A stretch of DNA of 44,572 bases from Desulfobulbaceae bacterium (GTDB taxonomy: Bacteria; Desulfobacterota; Desulfobulbia; Desulfobulbales; Desulfobulbaceae): contig JANTGH010000012.1 of NCBI GenBank assembly GCA_024763055.1, forward strand, positions 1 to 44,572, read 5' to 3'. Of the stretch, positions 6,702-16,413 are shown piece by piece. Both the position numbers and the translations under genes were made by a program. The notes under the pieces were generated by a model. The model did no database searches and was not told the origin of the DNA. It saw nothing but the letters and a program-made list of their open reading frames with translations. The stretch's first letter is position 1. Each line of letters begins with the position of its first letter.

Positions 6702-8837
6702 TCATTGTGTATTAAGGACATCACCTATAAAACGGTGGACGATTTCAAAAACCTCTTCCTCGCCCGCACCGGTGACGATGATATGATTCTTTCGTGGCAG
6801 CATTATCAGTTTTTTCATTGAAGAATGCACCTGCCTGTAGATAAGCTGGGCACTTTTGGGATTGACGACCGGATCATTATCCCCCTGCAGGACCAGTATG
6901 GGTTCCGTAATATTTTCAAGTGATTTATCAACCCGTTTCATCACCTTTTCCATCTGGGCGATGGAGGCAAGCGGGTGTCTGCCGTAATTGATATCCGGAT
7001 TTTCGCTCTTGTTTTCAACCCATTCCTTGATGCCTTTGGCATGCAGGTGCGCTATCATTTCGTTAAAGGCCTGCAATGTCGGCACAATATAACTTACCTG
7101 CAGATTATTGAGCTTTAATGCCGAATTTACGGCAATCACACCATCCGTATCATACTGCGCCGCATGCAGCAGGGCCAGTAAACCGCCGGTGGAAAAGCCG
7201 CCGATAAATACCCTGTCACAGACCTGCCGCATGGCGGTAAAGGCGCGCTCAAAATCCAGCACCCAGTCGTCGGCGCTGACGTGTTTCAGTGCTTCCGGGT
7301 CGGTGCCGTGTCCTCGCAACCTGGGCAGGTAGACATTGATACCTCGCGCAAAGAGATACTGCGCAAGCTTTTTCCCTTCCGCCGGCGCGGCCATATACCC
7401 ATGGGAAAAAACCAGACCTGTCGTATTTTCCGGATCATACCACACCCTCGGGGCGCCGACATCCTCTTGAGTGGGTGCGCCGTCATCATGATAGCTCAGG
7501 TATTCCCGTTCATAGAGATCCCAATCAATGTTCTGCAGATGGGTGAAATTATCGGCACGGAGTTCCGCTTCAGTATAGGTGGCATTATGCTCGGCCAGTT
7601 TGACTATTTTCCGTTGCCACTTGATCTCGTTCAGAATCACCTGCAGGGTATTTTTCACTCGTATTTTATTAAAGTCATATTCCTGCTCAAGGAGATGCCG
7701 ATCAAAGAGATAGTCTCCCTCGCTGTCCCGGTAGAGAATCTTCTGGTGTTCCGCCAGCCTGATTGCCGAAACAAAAGGGGCATAGTTCTGATCAAGAATG
7801 AGTTTAAACAACTCATTTTTCAACTCCGGGTGCAGGTTGAGACCCTCAATCTTCGCCAGCTCTCTGGCATTTTTATAGATGAGCGTTTTAAGATAACTCG
7901 GGCATACCTTCAGGGTCGGCATGGTCACCAGACTGAGGATAAAAATATGGTCAAAATTGATCTGCATATTGCCATACACCCTGGCCATGGCATCATTGAT
8001 CACCTCTCTTCGTTGATGCTCAAACAGTCCATCTATAAAGTCTTCGTCGTCAAGGCTTCCTCCGTGTTTCTCCATGTATTGATCGAGATAGTGTTCTGCT
8101 GCAATGGCCTTGCCGAAATGAAGATGCATATTTGCATGCATGAGAAGATTAATTTCAACTTCCAGTTCCTCAAACAGTCTGGTACCACGCAGGTTGAACC
8201 ACTTGTCAAGCCGGAGGAGCAACCTGTTTTTCCCGGGACGAACAGGATAATAGGTGATGGAAAGCGGCACGATATGGAGGGTGAGATTTTCATTGATCTT
8301 TTTCCTGTCCACGGCATGCCTGGAGCAGAACCGTTGTATCTGCTCAGCATCATTGGTCTCTCTGACTTTTTTTCGCATGATCTCCGACTTGAGAGCAAGC
8401 ATGGCGGCGCCGGTATGCACAGGTCCTTCACGCATCGCCGTATGAATGCAGAAAGCGCCGTTGTCAAAGGTGATTCGTTTGTTCTTGACCATATGCCCTT
8501 CGGGGTAGATGATCCAGTCGGCATGACCGGAGAGAAAATCATCAACGATGATGCAGTCTCTTGCTTTGTTTTTGGTGGATATGGAACCGACAAGGTTGAG
8601 ATACCCGCCCAGCCAGCCCACAAAAACAGTATCATCCGCAAGCGACCTGGCTATCCTCTTATATTTGCTGAACAGAAGATAGGGAACGGCAAAGGTTTCA
8701 AAACGGGTGAAATGGTTGGCTAAAAAGAGAACCGGCGCCGCAGGAGGTTCTTCGCCGCTGATGGTGACATTGGCGCCACTGAGTTTTTTGACGATAAAGA
8801 GAAAAATGGTGGAAATCCAAAGCATTACCTTGAGCAT
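6702..8837 (-). CDS. acyltransferase (PlsC-like) fused to alpha/beta hydrolase
   Basis: A 711-aa two-enzyme fusion. The N-terminal part carries a glycerolipid acyltransferase core: NHFTRFE (His42, Glu47; the family motif is H-x4-D/E) and YPEGHM (111-116; family FPEGTR). A long linker of about 250 residues follows. From about residue 475 there is an alpha/beta hydrolase: FSHGYMAAP, RLRGHGTDPE, nucleophile GFSTGG (Ser near 546), acid GDNDPV (near 652) and base KNHII (near 684). The triad is complete. Such a protein could move or release acyl chains, for example as a lipid-remodelling or thioesterase/monoacylglycerol lipase activity next to beta-oxidation; the real substrate is unknown. The start has AGGAG upstream and overlaps the FadE-like gene by 13 bases, showing translational coupling. 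Confidence 0.85.
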   Translation of the reverse strand: MLKVMLWISTIFLFIVKKLSGANVTISGEEPPAAPVLFLANHFTRFETFAVPYLLFSKYKRIARSLADDTVFVGWLGGYLNLVGSISTKNKARDCIIVDDFLSGHADWIIYPEGHMVKNKRITFDNGAFCIHTAMREGPVHTGAAMLALKSEIMRKKVRETNDAEQIQRFCSRHAVDRKKINENLTLHIVPLSITYYPVRPGKNRLLLRLDKWFNLRGTRLFEELEVEINLLMHANMHLHFGKAIAAEHYLDQYMEKHGGSLDDEDFIDGLFEHQRREVINDAMARVYGNMQINFDHIFILSLVTMPTLKVCPSYLKTLIYKNARELAKIEGLNLHPELKNELFKLILDQNYAPFVSAIRLAEHQKILYRDSEGDYLFDRHLLEQEYDFNKIRVKNTLQVILNEIKWQRKIVKLAEHNATYTEAELRADNFTHLQNIDWDLYEREYLSYHDDGAPTQEDVGAPRVWYDPENTTGLVFSHGYMAAPAEGKKLAQYLFARGINVYLPRLRGHGTDPEALKHVSADDWVLDFERAFTAMRQVCDRVFIGGFSTGGLLALLHAAQYDTDGVIAVNSALKLNNLQVSYIVPTLQAFNEMIAHLHAKGIKEWVENKSENPDINYGRHPLASIAQMEKVMKRVDKSLENITEPILVLQGDNDPVVNPKSAQLIYRQVHSSMKKLIMLPRKNHIIVTGAGEEEVFEIVHRFIGDVLNTQ

Positions 8838-10999
8838 CGAAAATACTCCTCATGGCTGAATGAATCAACCCCGATTATGCTGCGCTGCAGTTTTTCCGCC
8901 TTGGCTATCAAAACCCTCTCATTTTCATCAAGGGATTGCTCCCCGGAAGTTTTACGATGCGAAAAGGCCTCATTAGCCGCCTGCATGGCCCGGGCGGCCG
9001 CAATCAGTTCCCCTACCCTGCCGCTGCGGTAGATGTTGTTGCAGAGACGATCACGCACCGATTCATCAAAGGTTAACAGGGTGGCGATCTTATGTACATC
9101 CTTATCCTGCATGACCGAACCAAAACGGTTAATGGAGGCATAAAAGCCGATACTCTTAAACAACAGGCCGACAAGCCCCCGGCCCAGATTCTGATAGATA
9201 CCGGCAAAAGATCTATCGATTTCATTAAAGCCGTTGACCATGGCTACCTTGAGAAAGACTTCGTCTTCTTTTTTTTCGCCCTCCTGCCGAAACCGCTTCA
9301 GGGCGGCAGTCAGCAGATACATCCGGGCAAGGACATCGGCAAAGCGGCCGGAAAGCGACTCTTTTCTCTTTAAGCCTGCTCCCATAACACCAAGGGCCAC
9401 ATCGCTTAAAAAGGCAAACCGGGCCGATGCCCAGGAGAGTTTCTGTTCATAACGACGGGTAACACCGCCATGTTGTGATCTGTGCAGATGTCCTCTGGTA
9501 AACCCCAGCAGCACGGATCTGAATCCGTTGACCAGAACGTGTTTGACATGGGAAAAGAACAAGGCGTCAAAGCTTGAGATATCACCTTTTTCAAGCGCTT
9601 CTATCTCGCCGTAGGCATATGGATGGCAGCGGATGACTCCCTGGCCGAACTGGATCAGTGTGCGGGTCATGATGTTTGCCCCTTCGACGGTTATGGCGAC
9701 AGGAGCACCGAAATAGGCATGGGCGAGCAGATTGTTCGGCCCCCTGCTGATTGCGGCCCCGCCCTGGATATCCATGGCATCCGAAATCATCTTCCGGAAT
9801 TTTTCGGTGCTCTGATACTTCATAATCGCATTGGCGACCGCCGGTTTTTCTCCATTATCAATGGCGCCGATGGTAAAGGTTCTGGCGGCATCGAGCAGAT
9901 AGAGATCCGCTCCCATCCGGCCGAGAACCTCGGCAATGCCCTCGAATTTACCAATGGCAATGCCGAACTGCCGGCGAACCGAACTGTAGGCGGAGGCGAC
10001 AAAAAGCGCCAGCTTGCCGCCGCCGGTGGAAGTGGACGGCAGAGAAATACCGCGTCCCACGGCCAGAGACTCCATCAGCATCGTCCAGCCGTTACCAAGG
10101 CCCTTTTCACCACCGATGATATCATCAATACCGATCACCACGTCTTTGCCCACCAGGGGCGCATTGACAAAGGGAACATTCAGCGGGTCATGACGCCTGC
10201 TCTGGTCCACGCCCTCTTTTGCCGCATCAACCAGGGCGCAGGTGATACCGAGGTCCTCACCCCGGCCCATCAGATTGTCCGGATCCCGCAGGACAAAGGC
10301 AAGTCCTATGACGGTGGCAATCGCCCCGAGGGTGATATAGCGTTTTTCAAACTGCAGCCGTATTTTCAACTCTCCGTCACTGTCTCGAAAAACGGTTCCA
10401 TGGGACTGGATAGAAGTCGCATCACTGCCCGCCTGTGGCTCGGTAAGGGCAAAGCAGGGAATCTCGCGCCCATCGGCCAGACGCGGCAGGTAATAGTCCT
10501 TCTGGCTTTCAAGGCCATAGTGGAGCAGCAGTTCGGCCGGGCCCAATGAATTGGGCACCATCACCGTGATGGCAAGCACCTGGGAACAGGTGGCCAGTTT
10601 TTCGATCACACAACTGTGGCCATAGGCGCTGAACCCCAGTCCGCCGTACTCTTTGGGAATTATCATCCCGAAAAAACGTTTTTCCTTGATATATTCCCAT
10701 GCCTGCTGCGGAAGATCTCGCTGCCGAAAAACCTCCCAGTCATCGGTCATGGCGCACAGTTCTTCAACTTCGTTGTCAAGAAAGCTCTGTTCCTCTTCAC
10801 GAAGACGTGGATAAGGATTGGCCATGATCTTTTCAAAATCCGGATGACCGCTGAAGAGATCCCCCTCCATCCAGACACCCCCGGCACGCAGGGCTGTTTT
10901 TTCCGTCTCTGAAATCGAGGGCAGAAGACCTTTTGCTGTGAGTAGAGAAAACAACGGCTTTGTCAGCAGTTGCATCCGTATTTTTTGAACAATACTCAT
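8825..10999 (-). CDS. fadE: acyl-CoA dehydrogenase, FadE-like
   Basis: This 724-aa flavoenzyme introduces the first double bond into acyl-CoA, passing electrons to the electron-transfer flavoprotein. The acyl-CoA dehydrogenase domain shows IIPKEYGGLGFSAYGHS, CFALTEPQAGSDATS and VEGANIMTRTLIQFGQG, the hallmarks of the long FadE/DUF1974 branch. The extra C-terminal domain (about residue 500 onward) is present, although the protein is shorter than E. coli FadE (814 aa). Two N-terminal hydrophobic segments of the E. coli protein are absent, so it may be only peripherally membrane-bound. The start follows GGAGG and overlaps the FadJ-like gene as ATGA. Position inside a complete beta-oxidation operon supports the assignment. 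Confidence 0.93.
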   Translation of the reverse strand: MSIVQKIRMQLLTKPLFSLLTAKGLLPSISETEKTALRAGGVWMEGDLFSGHPDFEKIMANPYPRLREEEQSFLDNEVEELCAMTDDWEVFRQRDLPQQAWEYIKEKRFFGMIIPKEYGGLGFSAYGHSCVIEKLATCSQVLAITVMVPNSLGPAELLLHYGLESQKDYYLPRLADGREIPCFALTEPQAGSDATSIQSHGTVFRDSDGELKIRLQFEKRYITLGAIATVIGLAFVLRDPDNLMGRGEDLGITCALVDAAKEGVDQSRRHDPLNVPFVNAPLVGKDVVIGIDDIIGGEKGLGNGWTMLMESLAVGRGISLPSTSTGGGKLALFVASAYSSVRRQFGIAIGKFEGIAEVLGRMGADLYLLDAARTFTIGAIDNGEKPAVANAIMKYQSTEKFRKMISDAMDIQGGAAISRGPNNLLAHAYFGAPVAITVEGANIMTRTLIQFGQGVIRCHPYAYGEIEALEKGDISSFDALFFSHVKHVLVNGFRSVLLGFTRGHLHRSQHGGVTRRYEQKLSWASARFAFLSDVALGVMGAGLKRKESLSGRFADVLARMYLLTAALKRFRQEGEKKEDEVFLKVAMVNGFNEIDRSFAGIYQNLGRGLVGLLFKSIGFYASINRFGSVMQDKDVHKIATLLTFDESVRDRLCNNIYRSGRVGELIAAARAMQAANEAFSHRKTSGEQSLDENERVLIAKAEKLQRSIIGVDSFSHEEYFRCSR

Positions 11000-13137
11000 A
11001 AGGCGCCTCCGTAAAAGGTTGCATGGCTCCTGTCCATGGAGAGCAAAAGATCACAGGGCGCAAACCGGCTGCCGCAGGTGGTCTTCAGCAGACCAAGCCT
11101 GCCGACAACGGCATCAATGCCCAGGTCATCGGCATACCGCATCAAACCGCCCCGAAACGCCGGAAATCCTGTGCCCATCACCATTGCCATGTCAAGATAT
11201 CCGGCATTATCCACCACGCCCTCTTCCAGGCATCGCGCCGCCTCATTAATCATGGTTAACAGCGTCCGATCAAGGATAGTTTGTTCATCAAGCTTTGCCT
11301 TTCCCTTTTGCAGTCCTGCAATACCTCTGTTGATTTCAGGATGCTTCTTCGTATGGTCGTAAAATCCAACGCCGCTCTTTTTGCCCAGCCAGCCTTTTTC
11401 CACCATCCGGGTCATGATTTCACTGACAACCATCCGCTCGCCATAGGCCCGGTGCAAAATTGCAGAAACTTTTTCGCCGATATCCACCCCGACGGTATCA
11501 ATCAGGGCAAAGGGTCCCATGGGCATGCCGAATGAGAGCAGAGCTGCGTCTATTTTCTGTATGTCCTCCCCTTCCTCAAACATGGTTACCGCCTCACTGA
11601 GATAGGGCATCAGGATTCGGTTGACCAGGAATCCCTCTGATTCCTTGACCTTGATCGGAGTCTTGCCCATTCGCTTGGCCAGCTTGACCACCGTGGCAAC
11701 GGTTTGATCATCGGTTTTTTCTCCGGCAATGATCTCGACCAGGGGCATACGGTGAACAGGATTGAAAAAATGCATACCGACGAACCGATTGGGGTGGTCG
11801 AGTTGTGCCGCCAGATTACTGATGGAAAGAGAGGAGGTGTTGGAGGCGATAATGGCCGAAGGTTGCAGAATGGCTTCAAACTCTTTATAGACCTGTTGTT
11901 TCACTTTGAGGTCTTCAACAACGGCCTCCAATAGAAAATCAGTGTCGTCAAAACCTTCGTACTCGGTGCTGAAAGTTATTTTATCCATCTTCAACGCTAT
12001 TTCGCGCTCGTCCAGACGCCTGCGCTTCCTGATTCCCTCGTAAATTTTTCGAATATTGGCAATTGCCCGCCCAATACTGTCGTTATTGATATCTTTTAAG
12101 CGGACATCGATATCCTGGTTATTGAGCGCCCAGGCGATACCGCTGCCCATGGCCCCGGTCCCGACGATGGCGCTGTGTTGGATCTCTTCCGCCTGCGCCG
12201 TACTGAAAGTTTCTTTTTTCAGCTGCTCGGAAATGAGGAAAAGCTCAATCAGATTTTTTGAAATCGGGGTAAGGGCGAGCCCGGTGACGGCCTGCCGCTC
12301 AATGGCAAGTCCGTCTTTGAGCGGCTTGCCGAAACTCTCCTCCATCACCTTGATCACGGCCAAAGGGGCGGGATAATGCCCATGTGTTTTTGCCCGTACT
12401 TTTTTTTCAGCCACCCTGCCGATAAATGTCCGCACCGGGGCAAGCTTCTCATACCAGGCAATGCCCTTACGAGCGCAGCAAAGCTTCTTCCCAAGATTGC
12501 CGGTAAGGATTTCTTCGATAAACTCTTCTTTCTTAAAGCCGAGGTATCCGCTCGGCACACAGGCGTCAACCACGCCGAGTTTGAGCGCCTTTTCCCCTTT
12601 AAGCCGTTTGCCGCCGATGATCAGTTCCATGGCCTTGGCATAGCCGACCAGCGGCGTAAGTCGCTGTGTACCGCCGAATCCCGGCAAGATGCCGAGATTT
12701 ACCTCGGGCAGGCCGATCCTGGTATGGGGATGACTGGTCGCCACCCGAAAACTGCAGGCAAGGCTCATCTCCAGGCCGCCGCCGAGACAGGCCCCGTCAA
12801 TCATGGCAATGGTCGGGAGGGGAAGGGACGCAAGCTTTGTGAAAATATCCTGACCCTGCCGCACAAAGGCGAAGATGGTCTCTTTATCATCGGCTGCCTT
12901 TATCTCATGAATATCAGCCCCGGCAATAAAAATATCCTCCTTGCCGCTCTCAATAAAAAGCGCTTTTATGCTCTTGTCTTCGGCCAGCTCATCAAGTCGG
13001 TCTGCAAATTCCAACAACGCCCCCCGGGAAAAGATATTGGCCCTGCTTTCAGGAGTGTTAAAGATCAGAGTGGCTATGCCGCGCCTGTCCGTTGTCAGCT
13101 CAAAATATTTTTTTGTTCCCTTCGATTCTGTTGTCAT
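10996..13137 (-). CDS. fadJ: enoyl-CoA hydratase / 3-hydroxyacyl-CoA dehydrogenase (FadJ-like)
   Basis: A 713-aa bifunctional alpha subunit of the fatty-acid oxidation complex. The crotonase half (1-190) has the oxyanion loop DIFIAGADIHEI, GACLGGGLEMSLAC and RIGLPEVNLGILPGFGG, with catalytic Glu123 and Glu145. The NAD-binding half begins at IVGTGAMGSG (325-332) and contains GMHFFNPVHRMPLVEI with catalytic His456, followed by the C-terminal dehydrogenase domains. All key residues are present. It overlaps the thiolase stop by one base (TAATG), with GGAGG upstream, and overlaps FadE by four bases. FadB and FadJ are hard to separate from sequence alone; the FadI-like partner next door argues for the FadJ type. 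Confidence 0.94.
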   Translation of the reverse strand: MTTESKGTKKYFELTTDRRGIATLIFNTPESRANIFSRGALLEFADRLDELAEDKSIKALFIESGKEDIFIAGADIHEIKAADDKETIFAFVRQGQDIFTKLASLPLPTIAMIDGACLGGGLEMSLACSFRVATSHPHTRIGLPEVNLGILPGFGGTQRLTPLVGYAKAMELIIGGKRLKGEKALKLGVVDACVPSGYLGFKKEEFIEEILTGNLGKKLCCARKGIAWYEKLAPVRTFIGRVAEKKVRAKTHGHYPAPLAVIKVMEESFGKPLKDGLAIERQAVTGLALTPISKNLIELFLISEQLKKETFSTAQAEEIQHSAIVGTGAMGSGIAWALNNQDIDVRLKDINNDSIGRAIANIRKIYEGIRKRRRLDEREIALKMDKITFSTEYEGFDDTDFLLEAVVEDLKVKQQVYKEFEAILQPSAIIASNTSSLSISNLAAQLDHPNRFVGMHFFNPVHRMPLVEIIAGEKTDDQTVATVVKLAKRMGKTPIKVKESEGFLVNRILMPYLSEAVTMFEEGEDIQKIDAALLSFGMPMGPFALIDTVGVDIGEKVSAILHRAYGERMVVSEIMTRMVEKGWLGKKSGVGFYDHTKKHPEINRGIAGLQKGKAKLDEQTILDRTLLTMINEAARCLEEGVVDNAGYLDMAMVMGTGFPAFRGGLMRYADDLGIDAVVGRLGLLKTTCGSRFAPCDLLLSMDRSHATFYGGAL

Positions 13138-14423
13138 TATTCCACCTCCAGAAGAAGCGCTGCTCCCTGGCCGCCGCCGATACAGAGCGTTGCCAGACCC
13201 GTTTGCAGATTACGGTTGCGCAGTTCATGCAAAAGGGTGAGAACGAGCCGGGTACCGGTCATGCCCACCGGATGCCCCAGCGCTATGGCGCCGCCGTTGA
13301 CGTTGAGAATTTTCGGATCAATGGCGCCGACGGCATTGGTCCCGCCCAGATTGGTTCGGGCAAACATGGTGGAGGAAAACGCCCTCAGGCAGGCGATTAC
13401 CTGGGCGGCAAAGGCCTCATTGATCTCCACAAGATCAATATCAGCCATCGTTAACCCGGTGCGGCCAAAAAGTTTATAGGTGGCAAACACCGGCCCCAGT
13501 CCCATACGCTTTGGATCAAGTCCTGAATATTCATAGGCGTGCAAATACCCGAGCGGTTCAAGGCCCCTGGCTTTTGCCTCTCCCTCGCCCATAACAACCA
13601 CGGCTGCTCCGGCATCGGTTATCTGGGATGAATTCCCGGCGGTTACCGTACCGTTTTTCTTGTCAAAAAAAGGTTTCAGCCGGGCCAGCTTTGCCAGTGT
13701 CTGTCCAGCTCGAATGCCGTCATCCACCTCAAGCATGGCACCGGTAAAATCATCATAGACAACCGCCATACTCTCCCGGGCAAACCTGCCGCTCTCCCTT
13801 GCCTTGAGCGCCTTCTGATGACTTTTTAGAGAAAAGCTATCCTGCTGCTTACGGCTGATGCCGAAATCCCTGGCCAATACCTCCGCCGTCGATCCCATCA
13901 GCAGACCACTTACCGGATCAGTCAAACCCGACATCAGGCCGACGATCGGTTTCAAAAAGGCGGGACGAAAACCAAAGAGCGCTCGTACACGGTCAAGAGC
14001 GGTCTTTGACCTGGAAAGGCGCTCAAAGAGTCGTGTCATTTTTCTGGAATACACCAGCGGAATATTGCTCATGGACTCGACTCCGCCGCACAGGTAGACC
14101 TTGCCTTCACCTGCGTGGATCCTGGCCGCAGCGGTGGTGATGGACTCCATTCCCGAGGCGCAGTTCCTGTGAACGGTTACCGCAGGGGTAGACTCGGGAA
14201 AACCGGCCCGCAGGGCAATCACCCGGGCAATATTTGCCGCATGGATAGGTTGGGCGACATTGCCGATGATGACTTCGTCTATTTCATCAAAACCAACGGG
14301 AGAGCGCAGCATCGCCTCTCTGACGATTCTACTGCCGAGCGCGTCGGCCTGAAGGGCCTTAAACTTGCCGCCCGCCTTTGCCATGGGGGTTCTGAGCCCT
14401 GATATGATTGCGATACGTTCCAT
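13137..14423 (-). CDS. fadI: 3-ketoacyl-CoA thiolase (FadI-like)
   Basis: The 428-aa thiolase performs the last step of beta-oxidation, releasing acetyl-CoA. Catalytic residues are visible: nucleophilic Cys88 in HRNCASGMES, His384 in GHPVGMTGTR and Cys414 in CIGGGQGAA. The ~25-residue region SRSKTALDRVRALFGFRP between the domains and the overall length match the FadI class rather than the shorter FadA class. An AAGGAG site lies at a good distance before the ATG at 14423. It is 56 bp downstream of the acyl-CoA synthetase gene and is coupled to the FadJ-like gene, forming the beta subunit of the complex. Confidence 0.94.
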   Translation of the reverse strand: MERIAIISGLRTPMAKAGGKFKALQADALGSRIVREAMLRSPVGFDEIDEVIIGNVAQPIHAANIARVIALRAGFPESTPAVTVHRNCASGMESITTAAARIHAGEGKVYLCGGVESMSNIPLVYSRKMTRLFERLSRSKTALDRVRALFGFRPAFLKPIVGLMSGLTDPVSGLLMGSTAEVLARDFGISRKQQDSFSLKSHQKALKARESGRFARESMAVVYDDFTGAMLEVDDGIRAGQTLAKLARLKPFFDKKNGTVTAGNSSQITDAGAAVVVMGEGEAKARGLEPLGYLHAYEYSGLDPKRMGLGPVFATYKLFGRTGLTMADIDLVEINEAFAAQVIACLRAFSSTMFARTNLGGTNAVGAIDPKILNVNGGAIALGHPVGMTGTRLVLTLLHELRNRNLQTGLATLCIGGGQGAALLLEVE

Positions 14424-14479
14424 TCGTTGGTCTCCTTATGCAAAGCGGCCTGTCATGTTTCCCGGGTCCGGCTCGGCCC

Positions 14480-16231
14480 TTAGATGTGGCCTGTATACAT
14501 ATTCTCGATCACCTCATTAAATCGGGTCTCAACATGGTTTCGGGCCAGCTTCATGGACGGCGTCAAATCGCCGCCCTCTATAGTAAGAGTCTCTGAAATG
14601 AGGTAAAAATTTCTGATTTTCTCCCAATGGTTTAATTTTTTATTTATTTTTTTTATCAATCTGAAAATCTTCTTCTGGAACCTTCTCGTTTCCACAACCT
14701 CGGCCGCATTTCTCAAACCATGCCGTTCGGCATAACCATTGACCGAAACGGGATCCACCATAAGTAATGCCGTCACAAACGGCCTGTTATTGCCCACAAC
14801 AAGCACATGATCAAACCAGCCGCTTGCGAGAAGCAACTGCTCTATAAAAGGGGTTGCGATGTATTTTCCCGTGGATGTTTTGGCAAGCTCCTTGCTTCTT
14901 CCGGTAATGGTTACATAGCCATCGTCATCAATGGTTGCCAGGTCACCGGTATTGAGCCAGCCTTTTTCATCAACCGTGTCCCGGGTCGCCTGCGGATTGT
15001 TATGATATCCCTTCATGATGCCGGGTCCGCGCGCCATAAGCTCTCCTGTCGTATTTATCCTCACCTCCGTGTGAGTGAAATGTCTACCGCAGGTACCGAC
15101 CCTGTTTTCACCAGGGGCATTGGCGCAGATGACAGGGCTTGCCTCGGTGAGGCCATAACCCTGATACAGAGGAATACCGATGTTCAGAAAAAAGCGATAC
15201 AGGTCGTCGGCAAGGGGAGCGCCCCCGGAAATCAACATACGGATTTTCCCGCCCAGCGCATCCCGGAACTTAGCATAAACCAGGGTATCGAGCAGCCGAT
15301 CCAGCCATATCTTCCTGCATAACGGATCTTTACTTTGAGCCCGGTGAAAGGCGATCAGAGCGATCAATCTTTTCAGAAGACTTGCGGCCATCGCCTTTAC
15401 GCGCATCTTGAAACAAACCTTTTCCAGAAGCCTGGGCACAACGGTCATGATCGTCGGATGGACCGACCGCAACAGATCACCCACATTGCGCACATCATCG
15501 GCAAAGTAGATGCTCATGCCGGTACTGAGATAAAAATGCATCACCATCCGCTCAAAGATATGGGCCAGGGGCAGAAGACTCAAGGCGGAATCCGCTTCCG
15601 GATCAAAGGTATACTTCAGCCCGGTGTCAATGATCTGGGAGGTAAGATTGGCATGGGTCAATTCCACGCCTTTGGGCAGGCCCGAAGTGCCGGAAGTATA
15701 GACGATGGTGATCAGGTCATCCGGGGATATTTTGGCTAATAATCCAGTAAACCTGCCCGGATCATCGGCATCAATTTTCCGGCCCCGGGTAATAAAGTCG
15801 GCAAGTGATCTGCGGCCGGGATCGGTGGAATCAATATCAATACAGGTGATGGTGCTATCGGCCTCCAGAATGATCCGTTCCTGCTCCCGGGTCCGGATGA
15901 AGACCGTATGAATATCCGCATCGGCAATTTGAAATCGCAGATTCTTGGTAGAAATATTGGTAAAAAGGGGGACACTGACGGCGCCGCTGAGTATCAGGGC
16001 GTAATCAATCATCAGCCAGTACGATGAGGGTGCTATTGCTATGGCAATCTGCCTGCCGTGCCAGCCTTCTGCGGAAAAGGCAAGGGTAAGGGCACGAACA
16101 TTTTCTATAAATTGTGTTTTGGAAAAGGTCTTCCACCGGCCGGACTCTTTATGATGCAAAAAGTTGTGGTTCTCCGGCAATGCTTCTATTTCCCTGTAAA
16201 GATCAGCAAAACTTTTTTTCTTTTTTTTCAT
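14480..16231 (-). CDS. fadD: long-chain acyl-CoA synthetase
   Basis: A 583-aa AMP-forming ligase that activates fatty acids to acyl-CoA. The ATP-binding P-loop-like motif TIVYTSGTSGLPKGVEL lies near residues 173-190, the adenylate-binding LYQGYGLTEASPVI near 355, and the hinge LNTGDLATIDDDGYVTITGRSKELAKTS near 430-455. The lysine expected at the end of the family's C-terminal domain (GDLTPSMKLARN) is also present. It resembles the long-chain, FAA1/AMP-binding family with a cytoplasmic or peripheral membrane location. It is the first gene of the fatty-acid operon; the start is preceded by AAAGGAG. Which chain length it prefers cannot be read from the sequence. Confidence 0.93.
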   Translation of the reverse strand: MKKKKKSFADLYREIEALPENHNFLHHKESGRWKTFSKTQFIENVRALTLAFSAEGWHGRQIAIAIAPSSYWLMIDYALILSGAVSVPLFTNISTKNLRFQIADADIHTVFIRTREQERIILEADSTITCIDIDSTDPGRRSLADFITRGRKIDADDPGRFTGLLAKISPDDLITIVYTSGTSGLPKGVELTHANLTSQIIDTGLKYTFDPEADSALSLLPLAHIFERMVMHFYLSTGMSIYFADDVRNVGDLLRSVHPTIMTVVPRLLEKVCFKMRVKAMAASLLKRLIALIAFHRAQSKDPLCRKIWLDRLLDTLVYAKFRDALGGKIRMLISGGAPLADDLYRFFLNIGIPLYQGYGLTEASPVICANAPGENRVGTCGRHFTHTEVRINTTGELMARGPGIMKGYHNNPQATRDTVDEKGWLNTGDLATIDDDGYVTITGRSKELAKTSTGKYIATPFIEQLLLASGWFDHVLVVGNNRPFVTALLMVDPVSVNGYAERHGLRNAAEVVETRRFQKKIFRLIKKINKKLNHWEKIRNFYLISETLTIEGGDLTPSMKLARNHVETRFNEVIENMYTGHI

Positions 16232-16413
16232 AGCACGCTCCTTTCTCCAATATGGAAAATTTTTCCCATGTGGAAAAGCATGAAAAAGTGGAAGGCAACA
16301 AGGATTGTCCGTTTTGCTGTTTTTTGTCGAATATTATTTTTCCATAAAAACTCTATTGCTATTGATAAGTATTACCTGTTCTACATAAAAGTATAATCAT
16401 TCTCCCGGCAAAG
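16232..16413 (-). promoter_or_regulatory. putative promoter/operator region of the fatty-acid operon
   Basis: This 182-bp AT-rich spacer precedes the first gene of the beta-oxidation operon. It contains an imperfect palindrome ATGGAAAATTTTTCCCAT (16252-16269) with a related half-site TTTTCCAT near 16339. Such a site close to the start codon is where a TetR- or FadR-type repressor of fatty-acid degradation could bind. No regulator gene is in the window and the site is only suggestive. Confidence 0.3.

Noticed and set aside
7281-8723. 480-codon open frame on the plus strand
   Set aside because: It is fully antisense to the acyltransferase-hydrolase gene, has no RBS and a composition unlike a protein; it is a shadow of the real frame.
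9623-10549. 308-codon open frame on the plus strand
   Set aside because: Antisense to the FadE-like gene, which has all family motifs; no independent support.
12376-13479. 367-codon open frame on the plus strand
   Set aside because: Antisense to the FadJ- and FadI-like genes, whose catalytic motifs are intact; no homology-like motifs in the plus frame.
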